This document shows positions 48,084 through 60,440 of a stretch of 64,000 nucleotides of DNA, piece after piece. Numbering within the stretch: position 1 is the first letter of the stretch; every line of letters starts with the position of its first letter. This DNA is from Linum tenue (Eukaryota > Streptophyta > Magnoliopsida > Malpighiales > Linaceae). Position numbers and translations under genes: made by a program. Under the pieces are notes generated by a model. That model did no database searches and was not told where the DNA came from. It worked only from the letters and a program-made list of their open reading frames with translations. The DNA is taken from assembly GCA_946122785.1 (NCBI GenBank), contig CAMGYJ010000006.1:48256066-48320065 (forward strand). Direction: 5' to 3'.

Positions 48084-48837
48084 AGGCGCGCCTAGGCTCA
48101 ATTAGGCGCTAGGCGGTGGAGGATCGCCTTGACTTGGCCATAGGCGTTGTAAAAGGCGCTGGTAGCGCTTAGTAGGTAGGAATAGCGCTTAGTTTGCGCC
48201 TAGTGGGGATAAGGCGTGCCTGGGCGAGCTTAGGCGGTTAAACCCAATGCTCTTCGTTTTGTCCTAGAAAATCAGAAAATTGCCTCTTGCCCTAGAAAAT
48301 CAGAAACACGGGAAGGGATGACCATGCTATCTATGTATTCGTAGATGAGGATGAAGAATCATATTGTGAACCCTCGAGTACTGTTACAGATGCAATGGCG
48401 GGTGAACAGAGTGAGCTTCGCATGAGTGAACGAGTGAGAGAGCTCCATGATGAAGAATTAGAGTCTGAAGAGGAGGAAGAGGAGGAGGAGGAGGATGATG
48501 AAGATGAAGTGGTGGCTGGACGGACCTACTTTGATGATGAAGAATGAACATTTTCCTATGAACTTATTGACTATTGTTTAGTATTTCGACATTTTATGAA
48601 CTTGTGATTCTAGAAAGTGGTCACTATTTGCTTGTTATTTGTTATGTTAAGTGTTTACTGTTAAGAACTAGGCATTGCTGATTTTATATGCACTTGGATT
48701 ATATGAATTATTCCAGAAAACAGGAAATATTTGAGAACTTTTTCCATTTATGCTCTGAACGCCTAGGCGCGCCTAGGCTACGCCTAATCAGGCAAGGCGC
48801 AAGTCAGGAGCCGAGCGCCTGCCTTACGCCTAGCGCC
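48084..48837. mobile_element. hAT-like non-autonomous element, 754 bp
   Basis: Ends AGGCGCGCCTAGGC and GCCTAGCGCC are inverted, with imperfect 8 bp duplications GTTTAAGA / TTTTAAGG (48076-48083 and 48838-48845). Subterminal regions repeat GGCGC and GCCTAGG words on both strands. A plus-strand reading 48310-48547 ends in a very acidic tail (Glu/Asp runs, FDDEE-stop), which may be the end of a transposase exon. Confidence 0.6.
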
Positions 48838-48845
48838 TTTTAAGG

Positions 48846-50589
48846 GCAGCTGCCATGGTGGCATCCTGATCGGTAAAGATGGTGACTTGGAGCTTCTTCT
48901 TCATGCATCGACTAAATGCAACAAACAACCATTCAAAAGAAGGAGTAGTCTCGTCATACAATAAACAAGCACCAAACACACAAGTTTGATGGTGGTCATT
49001 GAAACCTAAAAACATCATTGCACAAGACAACCATTAATGACAATGCATAACCGAACGAGTGTCCAAAAAAATCAAAGCAATTAGGTGATTCATGTACCTA
49101 GTGGACAGAAGTATTTATTGGTGCGGAAGGTCGTATAAAAGGAGACCGAGTCTCCAAAAAGCACATAATCTTCACGCATCCTACTGTCCGCCCAAAAAAT
49201 ATTAATAACTTTCTCCTCGCAATCTACCTCTACAGCATAAAAGAAGCCGGGATGCTTGTCCTTTTGGTCCTCAAAGTAGTCAAGCAAATAAGTTGCTTCG
49301 CCAAGAGCCATTTTCTTTTGTCTTTTACTATTCAAGTGGTTCTACTAATCGGATTTGGTAAAATTCAGATTCTGATACCCATCGGCATACTCTGCCAGTA
49401 GCTGATGCGATGCGTTATGACTTAAGACTCATCCCGGTATCACGATTAGCTTCGACCATCTTTCTCTGAGAATCACTCATTCACTTGTTGGACTTGATTA
49501 GATGCGTATGCTCGGTGCAGTGCAAATCATGATTGTGGGCTCCCACGAATTCATTCACCACAAATCCGTCCCTAGTATCATCCCATCAAAAATGAACACG
49601 GGCGCTACATCCAACCCTAACTCGAGGACTCTTTCTTTTAGGGCGCCTTCTCTCCACAACCTTGTCTTCAGACTGTTTCTCCATATTTACTTCGCTAGTG
49701 GAAGTCCAACCTTGCTTATTACAAAAGTAATAAAGGTAGAAATAAATTTTCTCCACCACTCCTTTAGAATTCTTCATTTTTCTGGCGTGTTCCACGTCTT
49801 TTTGAACACCAAAACCTTTTTCGTGAGCATAATCTTTATAGAAAGTCAAACACTCTTCCTTAGTGCGATAAAATACGTTATTCCTCGCTTCCTCATCTTC
49901 TAGGTCCGATGTCTTGTGAGATGCGAGTTAATTTTATGAGTACATATTAGTATCCATAATTAACATGCCCAGACTAGGATCCAATGTACGTCTAAATCAT
50001 ACCCATAGAATGTTTGAATACTTAAGCTTCAACAAGTATCCAACATTACAATATATCTTATCCTTTTATCCCATAAAAGTATCTATCACGCCAAAATAAT
50101 ATCCAACATGCCCAGACTAATATCCAACCTATGTCTAAATCTTATTCGTCACACCAAAAAAAATATCCACAAGCAAATGGCGTATGAAACAGGAGGTTAC
50201 ACACGTCCAACAAAAAACAGGTTAACTCGTATCCAACACCCAAATATTAGTATCCAACACCCACATATCAGTATCCAAGGATGCCAATCAACATTATTAA
50301 ATGTCATTCAATGCACACAATCAAACTCAACAACACAAACATATAAATATAATTCAATCCACCTTCTTCTTCTATAGTGAGGGACACCTGAGTCTTCATC
50401 AACAAATTCATCTAGTGTAGGATCGAGTTCTTCTTCTTTATTTTCGACGTTCGGGTTGTTATCCTTCTTCATCGGAGAAATGATTTGATTGCCCAACTCG
50501 CTGTTGTCATCGATCAGCATCCTCGAACGTGGACATTTTTTGGACAAAGGAGCTGCTCGCCGGAAGTGATGATCAGCGGTAGCTATCAT
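48846..50589 (-). pseudogene. FAR1/FRS-like gene (FAR1 DNA-binding and MULE transposase domains), truncated
   Basis: Exon 1 (50388-50589) starts MIATADHHFRR and ends LDEFVDEDS at a GT donor. Exon 2 (from about 49912) holds the FAR1 DNA-binding region (FYKDYAHEKGFGVQK, RRRPKRKSPRVRVGCSA, VVNEFVGAHNHDL). It continues with the MULE-type core: LLDYFEDQKDKHPGFFYAVEVD, INIFWADSRMREDYVLFGD, FLGFNDHHQTCVFGACLLYDE, FEWLF and TDQDATMAAAL. It stops at the hAT-like element at 48837, so the SWIM end is missing. In-frame stops near 49586, 49500, 49420 and 49335 show it is non-functional. It could be a dead host FRS gene or a dead FAR1-type Mutator element. Confidence 0.82.
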
Positions 50590-50921
50590 AGTGGAAGAGC
50601 AGAAAATCAAAGACAAAAATGAGAGAGAGGGGTTAGAGAGTGAAAAGTGGTTGAGAGCTAACAAATATCCACCAAATCTTTCCCGTCCTCTAAAAATCCC
50701 ACCCAAAAATTTTCCACCCCCAAGCCAGCCCGTCGGCTCCTCTGTTTTGCCCAGCTTGGGCCTAAAAACCCACCACGGCACACTTAAGTGAGCCAGTCTC
50801 CCTCCACCTTTGGATCTTCATTGGGCCTTCGTGGGTGGATCTAGGCCCTATAAGTATCTCCTCACAAAAATGCTTGAGAGGAGTTTATCTTTTTCGGGGT
50901 CGGAGACATTAGCCTGGATGC

Positions 50922-51810
50922 CAAGGTTGTTAACCTGAGTTCGACCCGCGGGTCAACCCGATTTAACCCAGACCCGTCCATAAAAACGGGCTACAGCAAC
51001 CCATTAGAGCTTACGCATGGATTTGGTCAAACCCGGCGGAACCCGGAAAACCCAGCGGTTTGCCCGACGGAGCGGGTCAGTGGACTTGCCCCACCTGCGG
51101 CGCCACCGTGATCCTCTTTCCACTCACAAACCCTGCTTCCCACCCACCGGAGCTCCAGATCGCCGGCGCCGTCTCTTCCGCGCCTAGGTCGGCTTCACTG
51201 GGCTGCGACCCAAGAAATCGAAGGTTGGAGAAAGAGAATAGGCGCCTGGAATCCCAATGGATAAAGAAGAGATACAGATGGCGATAGAAGAGACAGGTGG
51301 TAATTAGAGAAATTGCATGGAGGGCTGAAGAATAAATGGAATTCAACAAGAGATTGATAACAAATTTTCTTTTTAGAAGATTGAATAAGGGACGATGGGT
51401 TCTTCTTTGTTGTTTTGATCTCAATTTTTTGGAAAATGAAAAGAGAAAGAAGAGAAGGAGGAGGCAGCAGGTTAAAGAGAGGTGGGTCATGTGTGGACAA
51501 AAGCAGGGGAGAATTGGGTAGGTAGGGTAGGGTTTGTTTTAAATAGAGTGGAAATTTACTGAATAATACTTTATATTAAATTGTATTTTCAGTCCTTGAA
51601 GTTTCAAAACAATACTTTATGTATTTATACCTTAAATTAAACTATATTTTTAGTCCTTCAAATATCAAGTTATTATATTGTGTATCTATAATTCTTAAAA
51701 TATACAAAATCGGGCTAATCCGGGCTAAATCGGGCTAATCCGGTCAGCCCATTAACCCTCCACCGACTTGCTCGACCGGGTCAACGGGCCAAACCGGGTT
51801 GACAACCTTG
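50922..51810. mobile_element. hAT-type non-autonomous element, 889 bp
   Basis: Ends CAAGGTTGTTAACC and AACCCGGTTGTCAACCTTG-like sequence form inverted repeats (CAAGGTTGT-AACC). They are flanked by the 8 bp duplication CTGGATGC / CTGGATGG (50914-50921 and 51811-51818; one mismatch). Subterminal blocks repeat ACCCG/CGGGT words. The central part has no transposase. Confidence 0.8.
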
Positions 51811-52032
51811 CTGGATGGTGATTGCTCGTGTTATAGATAGTGTAGAAGTATAGGTATGCAAATGTAATTTTGTTTTTTCCAGGTAGTTATATGTATATAG
51901 TAGTTTCTAGGTAATAAGTAGTAATTTGGTCACTCATATAAATACAGATATATTGTAAAGCAAACACAATGATTTCTGTCTAAATGAAAGATTGATTCAA
52001 TCTTGCACATATCTCAATTCACAAATATGATA

Positions 52033-52045
52033 TGGTATCGGAGCC
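52033..52045 (+). other. Degenerate primer-binding site of a second copia element
   Basis: TGGTATCGGAGCC differs by one base from the initiator-Met-tRNA-type site TGGTATCAGAGCC. The preceding 150-200 bp are probably its 5' LTR end, but no partner LTR is present. Confidence 0.6.
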
Positions 52046-52099
52046 ATCTAGACCTCATTCTTGATTTTACTTGCAATTTGTTCGTCTTCTTTTTGTTAG

Positions 52100-53990
52100 T
52101 TTTTCGTTTCCAAGATGACTCAGCAAACGATCCCTCTTCGTTAGATGAATATCAACGTCAATCATCTGTTCTTTCTCAATCCGAATGAGAATAAGGCGTT
52201 TGATCTTGTCTCGACGCTTCTTCACGATGAAAATTATGAGTCCTATATGGATCGAAGAGGGCGGTATGTACCTTATATGGTTACGTCGGGCACACTATCA
52301 ATAAATGGTTCAAGAAGCATGAGTATCTGCTTGGATACAAACCCCATGGGAAGGCTATCAACTTCGTTTGCAGTGGAGGAGAGGATTCCATGGATTCTTC
52401 ATCAATTGAATAAGCTCTTAACAATTTTAGCTGTCCAAAGATCATTACTAAGCTATTCTAGCACTGATTGAACTTCAGTCGACCAACAATTTGGGATCTA
52501 TCAACTTGATGACCATGTAAGGAGCTCCCCCGACCATAACTCCATAGTCGCACTTTATGCTGATGTTGCTGCAACACAGACTATATCTTCTGCTTCCCAT
52601 ATTGCTTATGAGGAAGTTGCAGGTAAGTTCATTATGTATGTGGTAGATAAGTCAAAAATTAAGTCTCTAGAACAAACATGGGTCATAGATACTAGTGCTA
52701 CTCACCATGTGGCTTACTCATTATCCATGTTTGCTTCAACTAGGGATGGCAATTATGCCCATACCCATGGGTATTTTACTATCCAACCCAATTGGGTTGG
52801 GTATGAAATCCAAATATATGGATATGGGTAAAGTTTGATGGGTTTGTACCCATACCCATTTACTTTGGGTTGGGTTGGGTTTATAACAAATGGATTTGGG
52901 TTTGTACCCATGCCCAAATACAAATTACAGTTTGGTACCTAAACTTAATAGATATGCATATTTAGTACCTAAATTTAATTTTTTTTGCATATAAGTCCTC
53001 AAAATATCGATGGAAAATTACATTTTGGTACCTAAATTTTTTTGGTCTTACATTTTGGTACCTAAAATTTTCTAGTTTTACAAATAAGTCCAATTTTTGC
53101 ATGTGTAGTTAAGACACCCTCAAGTAAATGGATATCCATATCCAACTCATGCCCATTTAGATAATATCCATGTCTAACCCAAACCCATATACAAACCCCA
53201 AACCCATACACACATTACCCAAACCCTACCCATAATAGATGGGTCTACTTGGGTTTGGGCAAAATTACCCATGGGTGGGTAAATTGCCATCCCTAGCTTC
53301 AACTGTTGGTGTGTCCAATTCTTTTGTAACATTACCCAATGGATCAAAAGCAAAAGTAACACACATTTCGAATGATAATTTAGTTATCTCAAATGTGCTG
53401 TTAATTCCTACCTTGACTCTTAATTTGCTGTCTGTAAGCAAATTAACTAAACAACATAATTGTTCATTGACATTCATTCAGCAAACTTGCTTTATCTAGG
53501 AGATGTCACCTATGTAGATGATTGGTATAGCTGAAAAAACATCTCGTCTTTACTATCTCTAGTTCGTCACTCCTCTGCCTGGTCATTCTATCACTCTCTT
53601 ACTATGTTCTGCATATAATACTACTAGAAACAAATTTGATTTGTGGTAGTATCATTTAGGACATGCTTTTAGTCCTAAAATAAAGGGTCTGCATGCCAAT
53701 TCTATCCTTACTGTCAATGACCATATCCATTATATTGTGTCTATAAGCCAACCAAAAATGGCTATCCCTTTTTTTCCAGTGAGTCTATGAGTACAACTCC
53801 TTTTGATTTGGTTCACTGTGATGTTTGGGATCCTTATATGAATCCAAATCTAGATGAACATCTTTGTTTTCTTGCTATTGTTGATGATTACACTCAAGTT
53901 ACTTGGGTTTATCTTCTCAAAATACAAATATGAAGCTAGGGACTTGCTCATTAATTTTTTCCTTATACTCATACTCAATTTGGTTCTTGT
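52100..53990 (+). pseudogene. Copia gag-protease-integrase remnant, interrupted by a hAT element
   Basis: Gag start with LFFLNPNEN and LLHDENYESY (52145-52250). Gag is shortened and frameshifted. Protease WVIDTSATHHVA is at 52679-52720, where the usual D-S-G reads D-T-S. After the insertion at 52741-53295 the frame continues VGVSNSFVTLPNGSKAKVTH, then LLSVSKL, the GAG-pre-integrase part (YHLGHAFSPKIKGL) and the integrase start (FDLVHCDVWDP, LAIVDDYTQVTWVYLL). The element ends abruptly near 53990 with no RT. Many stops. Confidence 0.82.
52741..53295. mobile_element. hAT-type non-autonomous element, 555 bp
   Basis: A perfect 14 bp inverted repeat TAGGGATGGCAATT / AATTGCCATCCCTA and a perfect 8 bp duplication GCTTCAAC (52733-52740 and 53296-53303). 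Subterminal ACCCATACCCAT / ATGGGTATGGG words repeat on both sides. It sits exactly inside the copia protease codons, which resume in frame after one copy of the duplication is removed. Confidence 0.93.
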
Positions 53991-56900
53991 TGGAGGCGTA
54001 TTAATGATGATTCGTGCGACGAGTGAGCCCAAGTGGAGAAAGCTGGTCAATATCGCTACCCGGTAGCAAAGTGGCAAGGGCGGGGAGGGCCAGTGGCCAT
54101 GACCAGAGAGTAACAACATATACAGAGTTATTGGGTTGGCGGGGCTGAGATTAGGTGACTAAGGGGCCACGGATTAAGTATATTCAACTTTTCATTTAAA
54201 AGTTGATTTAATGGTTCTAATGTGAAGGATAACGAGGTAATTGTAAGGTTTTTTTATATATCAATTGATCTAATAAAAAATAAAATAAATAAGAGGGGCC
54301 CTATGGGTTATTCCCTACCACCGCCGGCAAGGAAATTTCGCTCATGACCTCCTTCCGATAGAGGGAGAGGGAGAGCGCTCCCTCGCATGCTCCCTTCTAG
54401 AGAGAGGGAGAGTCGGTGACGACTACTTTGTAATGTTTGTAGGTCTAGTTTGTAGTGTTTGTAAGTCTTGTTTGTAATATTTATAAATTCGGTTTATAAC
54501 GATTATCATTCTTGTTTGTCATTTTTTACTAAAAGGTTTGTAATATTTATATTATTAATTTCTATACATTGTAATTTGTAATGTTTATTTGTCTAGTTTG
54601 TATACTTTATGTTATGGTTTGTATACTTTGTATTTATTGATTTTCAATACAAGTTCTACCAGTTGGTATTGTAAGTAGTGGTATTTTGTACTATTAGTAT
54701 GCTATGTATAGAATGCCAGCCTGATTTGTATACTTTTTAATAAAGTTTATGTACTTCATATTATTGGTTTGTATAAAATTTTATGATATGATTTGTATAT
54801 TTGGAAATATTGAAATTCTCAAAATACAATAAATTTGTAAGAAATTTCCAAACTACAAATGTCTTGGGACATATAGGTTCATACTAAAGCAATTTGTGAC
54901 AAATCACTTGAGACCTTGACCATCTGCGACAAGTCATACACGGAACGTTTGAGACCTTAATAATGTTTAGTGAAGGACCGAGAAATTTTATATAGGAGGG
55001 TCCCTTTTAAAAAATAAAATAAATCAAAAAGTAACAAAACATCTGAATATTAAAAGTTATAGCAAAAATTCACGATGTGATTTTATATTCAGAAGAAAAT
55101 TGTAAAATTTACTCACTGTCTACATTGTTCAACAAATCTCTTTTAGTATATCCTACCTAACAATCATTCACGAACTGATCGTTAATGCAAATATGAAACT
55201 TTTTTTTTAACCCAAAGCTGAAAATGACTCTCAACACTTAGAGTTGCAATTTACAATCAATAAAATTTGAGGAGCAAATAGACTCATAAATATGATAGAT
55301 TCAGTACTATTGTATTCACCATCAACTAAGCTAATTCATCAGTCCCTGTTAATCAACAAAATATCTCATAATTCTTGATAATAATTCTCAAAATTTCGTA
55401 AAATAAAAGAATCAAAATGATGATCAAACTCTTTAGAATAAAATCGTGTGTTAGAATATGGTGGAGATAAGGGGTAGCCTATGGAGTAAATTTTGAGATT
55501 TTGGAATAATTGGAGATAGAGCCACACGTTTATAATATTTTTTTGTTAAAATTACAATAACAAATATAGTGTAGTTAAATGAAAAACGTGTTTACTAATA
55601 ACTATAATATCATGGTTTGAATCACGTTGACTACCATTTATTTTTCCCCCTTTTTCCATACTAAAACTACTATGGGGGTTCATTAATTTGCTCCTAAATT
55701 TTAGGGGTGTCCCTAACCAACACTTGGATCTACCACTAACCATGTGACAGATTGCTTGCAACCTCAACGATCTATGACAGATCCCTTAAGATCGGAGCGA
55801 TCAGTATGTTATTTACGAATAAAATCAAATAGCAGTTACTCTGTGCTTGGTTATCTGATCAATATGAATTTTTTATTTTGCATAACTTTTTGAGATCTTC
55901 ACAATTGCAAACAATAAAAAGTAGTATGTTTGGTTTTCTTCTCCAAATAAGGTAATTTGTTATCAAGAAATTACCATCTAGGGATAGCCCATTGATGATG
56001 CTACATGACTATAGAGGGAACGATGAACCATATATACCTCGAGTAGTATCAATGTTTGATTGTTTAATCATTGATGCAATAGGCCATCGATTATGACTCA
56101 AGAGGCACACACTTAATCATGTGTTATCCTAACTTCCTTGTTCTTCATTAATTAGGTGATGACATGAAGTGAAAGCACGCATTAGATAGTTAAATCCCTA
56201 TTGCAAGAGGCGAATGCATGGATAGGGGATAACTTTAGTGGAAGGGATAAAGTGATGTTGTAAATAAGTCATTGATGTATGATATGATTGAGCCATAGTA
56301 TGCATGATGGTATTCTATGCTTACCTTCTTATTCAATAACCTGAAAAATCTCTAAACATCTTTACCTTCCTTGCTTTACTTTCCCTAAAGAGCTTGTCTA
56401 TTTTTTGTAAGCATAGATGGTGTGGTGTGAATAGTTATACATTAAACGACCTTGAGGAATTAGACCCTAGGAGTTCCTAGGATAATAGCTCGATTTCTAC
56501 ATCAACCATTTCCAAAGAAATAAAATGAAAAAAAAAAATCCACAAAGGGGACTAGAGACAAGAGATAGAAAATGGTTGAAAAGGAAAAAAACACTAAAAC
56601 AAAAACTGGAGGGAGGGCCGCCACCACTCGGTGCCTGCGCTAGGCCTTAAGGAGGAGACAAAAAATGGACTTTCTAGAGAGGATGAGCATTTTTAATTTA
56701 GAGAGAGAATCTTTTAGCTTTGTTAGCACTTCGTTTGGCAACGAAGGGGATGCAAATTCGAGAGGGATACAAATTGAGGTGTAAATTTAAGGGGGGTGCA
56801 AATTGAGGCGTAAATTATTGTTTGGGAGAAAAAGTAAGGTGGTACAAAATGAAGTGTGTTATATAAATTTTAATATTATAATATTTATTTAGTAAAAACT

Positions 56901-58869
56901 TAAAACAAAAAATAATATGGCCCCACCTCGATCCTTCCCCGGTCCCACATCCTTCCTTCTTCTTTCTTTCCATTCCCACTTCATGGACCCACTTATTCCT
57001 GATCCATCCGCCACTTCCTTCACCTTTTCTCCACTTCCATTTGCACCTCAATTTGAGGGGAGCTGAAATAGTCATATATCTCCCAATTTAACCACCCCAA
57101 CCATTGTTCTTTTATAACCAAACCTGGGCAAATTTATGAGGAATGATATTTACCCCCAATTTTTGCACCCCTCTACATTTCCCCCTCCTCCTAAACATAG
57201 CATAAAAGTCCAAATTTGCTATTAAAATGGCTTCTCATCTTTTATATCCCAAAGTAAGTTGTAAAGGGAGGAAAGTGATACTGCAAGTTGATTGAGGGAA
57301 CCACATAAGCCAATTAAAAATATTTTATATTGAATGTAATAGTGAGTTGGTTACGTTGAATTTGTTTATTGAGATTCTGCATTAAAGCTATTAAAACTCT
57401 TAAAATATTACCATTGTTGTTGGCTTTTTCTACTTTTTTGTCAAGTGTCGGTTCATATAGCTAGATCCGAATCATTAGATTTAGACTTTTGGACTTATGC
57501 CAAAGCTTCATTTGCCCTTCTTAGTTCTAGTAGTCTAATAATAGTTACCCATTAAACATACAATGCAGAAGTAACAATCCAACTTTAGAAAATGGATCAA
57601 GCTAATTTCTTAGTTATTAGCATTGTCATTGATATGGGTTCAAGTTTCTTATTGTTGAAGATTACAATAACAGATATGCAAAGAGAAGATTTACCATAAT
57701 ACCTAATTTAATAGCATAACTATGAACTATATGAAGTCTATGTTTTTTCACTAGGCAACACTCTACCCCAATCGAGCTACGAGCACGAATATGTAGGCGA
57801 CTGTTATCCTTAAAACCTAAGAGGCAGGGCTTCCTTTCTTTCTCCTTCATCGTTCCAATAAAATTATTCCTCGTTAGTTTTCCTTTATACCCTTTCATAG
57901 CTTGACCATAGAATTAGAATGTTAAGACATAATGTTTGGCTATCAAAAGATCCCAAATAAGACATCCCTCCCAAAATGTTCGTATTGTCATTTATTAAGC
58001 TCATTGAGGATGCTAATTTGTCCTAAATAAGCACAGCTCTGCATATTGTGTTAAGATCTTATATATCAAACTTAATCAACTGGAATTGAGGAAGTTGAAA
58101 TTAATAATAATGAAAAAATGAAAACCATTCAACATCCCCAACTTACTAAAGACTATATTTTTTGCTTCTTCTTTTTGTTAGATAACCCCTAAGGATTGAA
58201 ACCATCATATTGTAAAATGCCGTGTGTAACCAAAACTCTTTTTCAAATGACAAACTATATGGATATTGAATTACACCATGGTGGAGTGATGAGATTATCA
58301 AGAGATATGCATCATACATTGGGGATCGAATGACATGTGGTATCCGTTGATATCGATTTCATCTCATACTTTGAGCTTGTTAGCATCTGTCATGAAATAC
58401 TTTATTATACGTCTATGGAGAAGACGTGTTATTTGGATCTTGAAGCTTCCATGGATGTTGTTCTATACCACATCACTATATGAAAGGATGTTAATGATGG
58501 TTTACTGGTTGCAATGGCCATAAGTAACACTATACAACTGTTCATTGAGGCCACTGCCAATGTTGTGGCAGATGAGCATAACCCACACCATCTTGGTGGT
58601 GAATATGAACACGACAAGTCGACAACAGTAGTTAGTAGATGAAGACACAACATAACATTGGGTTGCACGCTAAATCCACCAGTATGACTCTGACAATGAG
58701 ATGATTTTAGATGATGAATACAATGAAACAAGGGACAATTTACGAGCATATGGAATTATGAGGAAGAGGAAGGTGAAGACAAGGGTACAAGGTGGTGGGG
58801 AAGAGGCAAAATGAAATGATGAGTGATATACCGTTATATATGCACATGTTTTGGCCACCATTATTGAAC
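53991..58869. other. Long stretch without recognised genes
   Basis: AT-rich DNA. 54420-54800 repeats GTTTGTAATGTTT/GTTTGTATAC words. 56740-57200 has GTTTGG...CCTAAAC-like flanks and recurring CAAATTGAGG/CCTCAATTTG words, suggesting an old inverted-repeat element. 58330-58800 contains fragmentary frames (for example 58414-58500, YLDLEASMDVVLYH) that I could not assign. No tRNA or rRNA was noticed. Probably decayed transposon sequence, not proven. Confidence 0.4.
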
Positions 58870-60182
58870 CGTTTGAGATTCGATTCTCGTGTTTTAAGCC
58901 TATTTCACGCTAGGTTGTGCGTTTATGTTGTATTTCAGGACTTGGCGCGGAAAAGGAGGCTTGAAGGCGAGTTTCGGGTTGAAAATGGAGAGTTGGCGGC
59001 AAGGAGGAGCTGACAGGAAAAATACCTGGTCATGTCACTAAATACCCGACCGGGTATATGTGGTTGGAGACTGGGTAAAGACAACTTGAGGACCCGGAGA
59101 TGCAGAAGGGGGCCCGGTCAGGAACCCAAAATACCCGACCGGGTATTTTTACCCTAGGTCGGGTATTTCCCCTGAGCTACTGCGCTGCGTTTCAAAATAC
59201 CCGGCCGATCCTCTTAATACCCGACCGGGTATTAGGACCGGGTATTGCGGAATGTTGCTGTTTGAAGCTAATTTTCGGGTTGGGGGTGATTTATTCAAGC
59301 TTTAGAGCAAGAAACAGAGGTCTAGAGAGAGAAAGTGATGAAGAGAGACTCTTGAGCGCCCTAGATCAAGTTCTGCATCATTGGAGCTCGATTCAAGCCT
59401 CAAGGAGAGACGATTGACGACCCGGTGCCGATTTCTTCCTTCAGCATGATGATTTCCACATTCGGCTTAGCTTTCCACTCTCTCTATAGAGTAATCCTCC
59501 TCTATCACTTGGGTATGTAAGAACCCTAGATTGTATGTTAGGATGAGTTGTATGAACCTCTTGATTTGAATGATTGATTGATTAATATCCAATTGAAGTA
59601 CTTTCTCAGAATTACTTGAGTCATGATCAAATTCTAGTGATTCCTACTTTGACTTAGAAGGATAATCTTTACATAGGTCAATAGAGCACCTTGAATTGGA
59701 AGTATTGGATTGGCGATCTTAGTCGGGAAGTCGATTCCTGCTCTGTACTGGTTTAGAAACCAGTAGAGGAAGTTGTAATCTGATTGCCATAGTTAACTTA
59801 CTCCAGTGGAGGTTAGTCGCCCGTCGGGTATTCTACTTGAGAGGGTCTGAAGCACTTTAGTCGAGACTCCAGACTGTTCAAGAACTTTCCATAGTTTAAA
59901 CATCAATCAACTTGGTTAGATGAATTACAACTTGGCTTAACTGCAATCTAGGGGGACTCATACCTGAGTGAGCCTACTAAACTTGAATCACAACCTTTCC
60001 TGCTTTGTGTTTGTTTAGATTAGTCATAATCTCACTACAGTTAAAATGCTAGATAACCAGAATTTCACGAAGTAGTCATCACATCTAGAACCCGGGTTGA
60101 AAATTAAGACTAAACCTGCTATACTACGCATTAGTAGGTGGTTTCACTTTACCACTTTCTAGTGTGACAGTACATGCGAGTC
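58870..60182 (+). repeat. Gypsy-type 5' LTR C
   Basis: Homologous to LTRs A and B. The palindromic word AATACCCGACCGGGTATT and partial copies recur through 59028-59260, just before a weak TATA-like GATTTATTC. The LTR then has the shared GAGAGAGAAAGTGATGA block and GAACCCTAG...GTTAGGATGA block, and ends before the primer-binding site at 60186. The start is an estimate. Confidence 0.55.
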
Positions 60183-60185
60183 AAG

Positions 60186-60207
60186 TTTTTGGTGCCGTTG
60201 TCGGGGA
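60186..60207 (+). other. Gypsy primer-binding site (LTR C)
   Basis: TTTTTGGTGCCGTTGTCGGGGA, two transitions away from the Athila-like TTTTTGGCGCCGTTGCCGGGGA site. Confidence 0.75.
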
Positions 60208-60330
60208 CGGCTAGGTTGTTGAAGAAACGTGATTTTTGTTACTTTAGCATTTCTTTTCCGCATTGATTGTTTTGCTTTGTCCCACTTTTGCCTTCATGGG
60301 TTTGCTTGCTTAGCTGTGTGTAGGTAGTGC

Positions 60331-60440
60331 ATGACCCGTAGCCAGTCGAGAGCATTACTACCGTTAGATCCGGAGCTAGAACGCACTTGTCGCTAGCTTA
60401 GGCGAGTGCAGCGAGCGAGACTGGCTACGTGATATGATCC
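60331..60440 (+). pseudogene. Gypsy gag N terminus, interrupted by element D
   Basis: ATG at 60331 begins MTRSQSRALLPLDPELERTC, a start typical of this gypsy group. An in-frame TAG follows at 60394-60396 (RTCR-stop-LRRVQRARLAT). The reading ends near 60440, where a new LTR begins. The element belongs with LTR C. Confidence 0.6.

Noticed and set aside
58330..58800. Possible host gene fragments on the plus strand
   Set aside because: Frames are short, broken and not recognisable; no splice-consistent model could be built.
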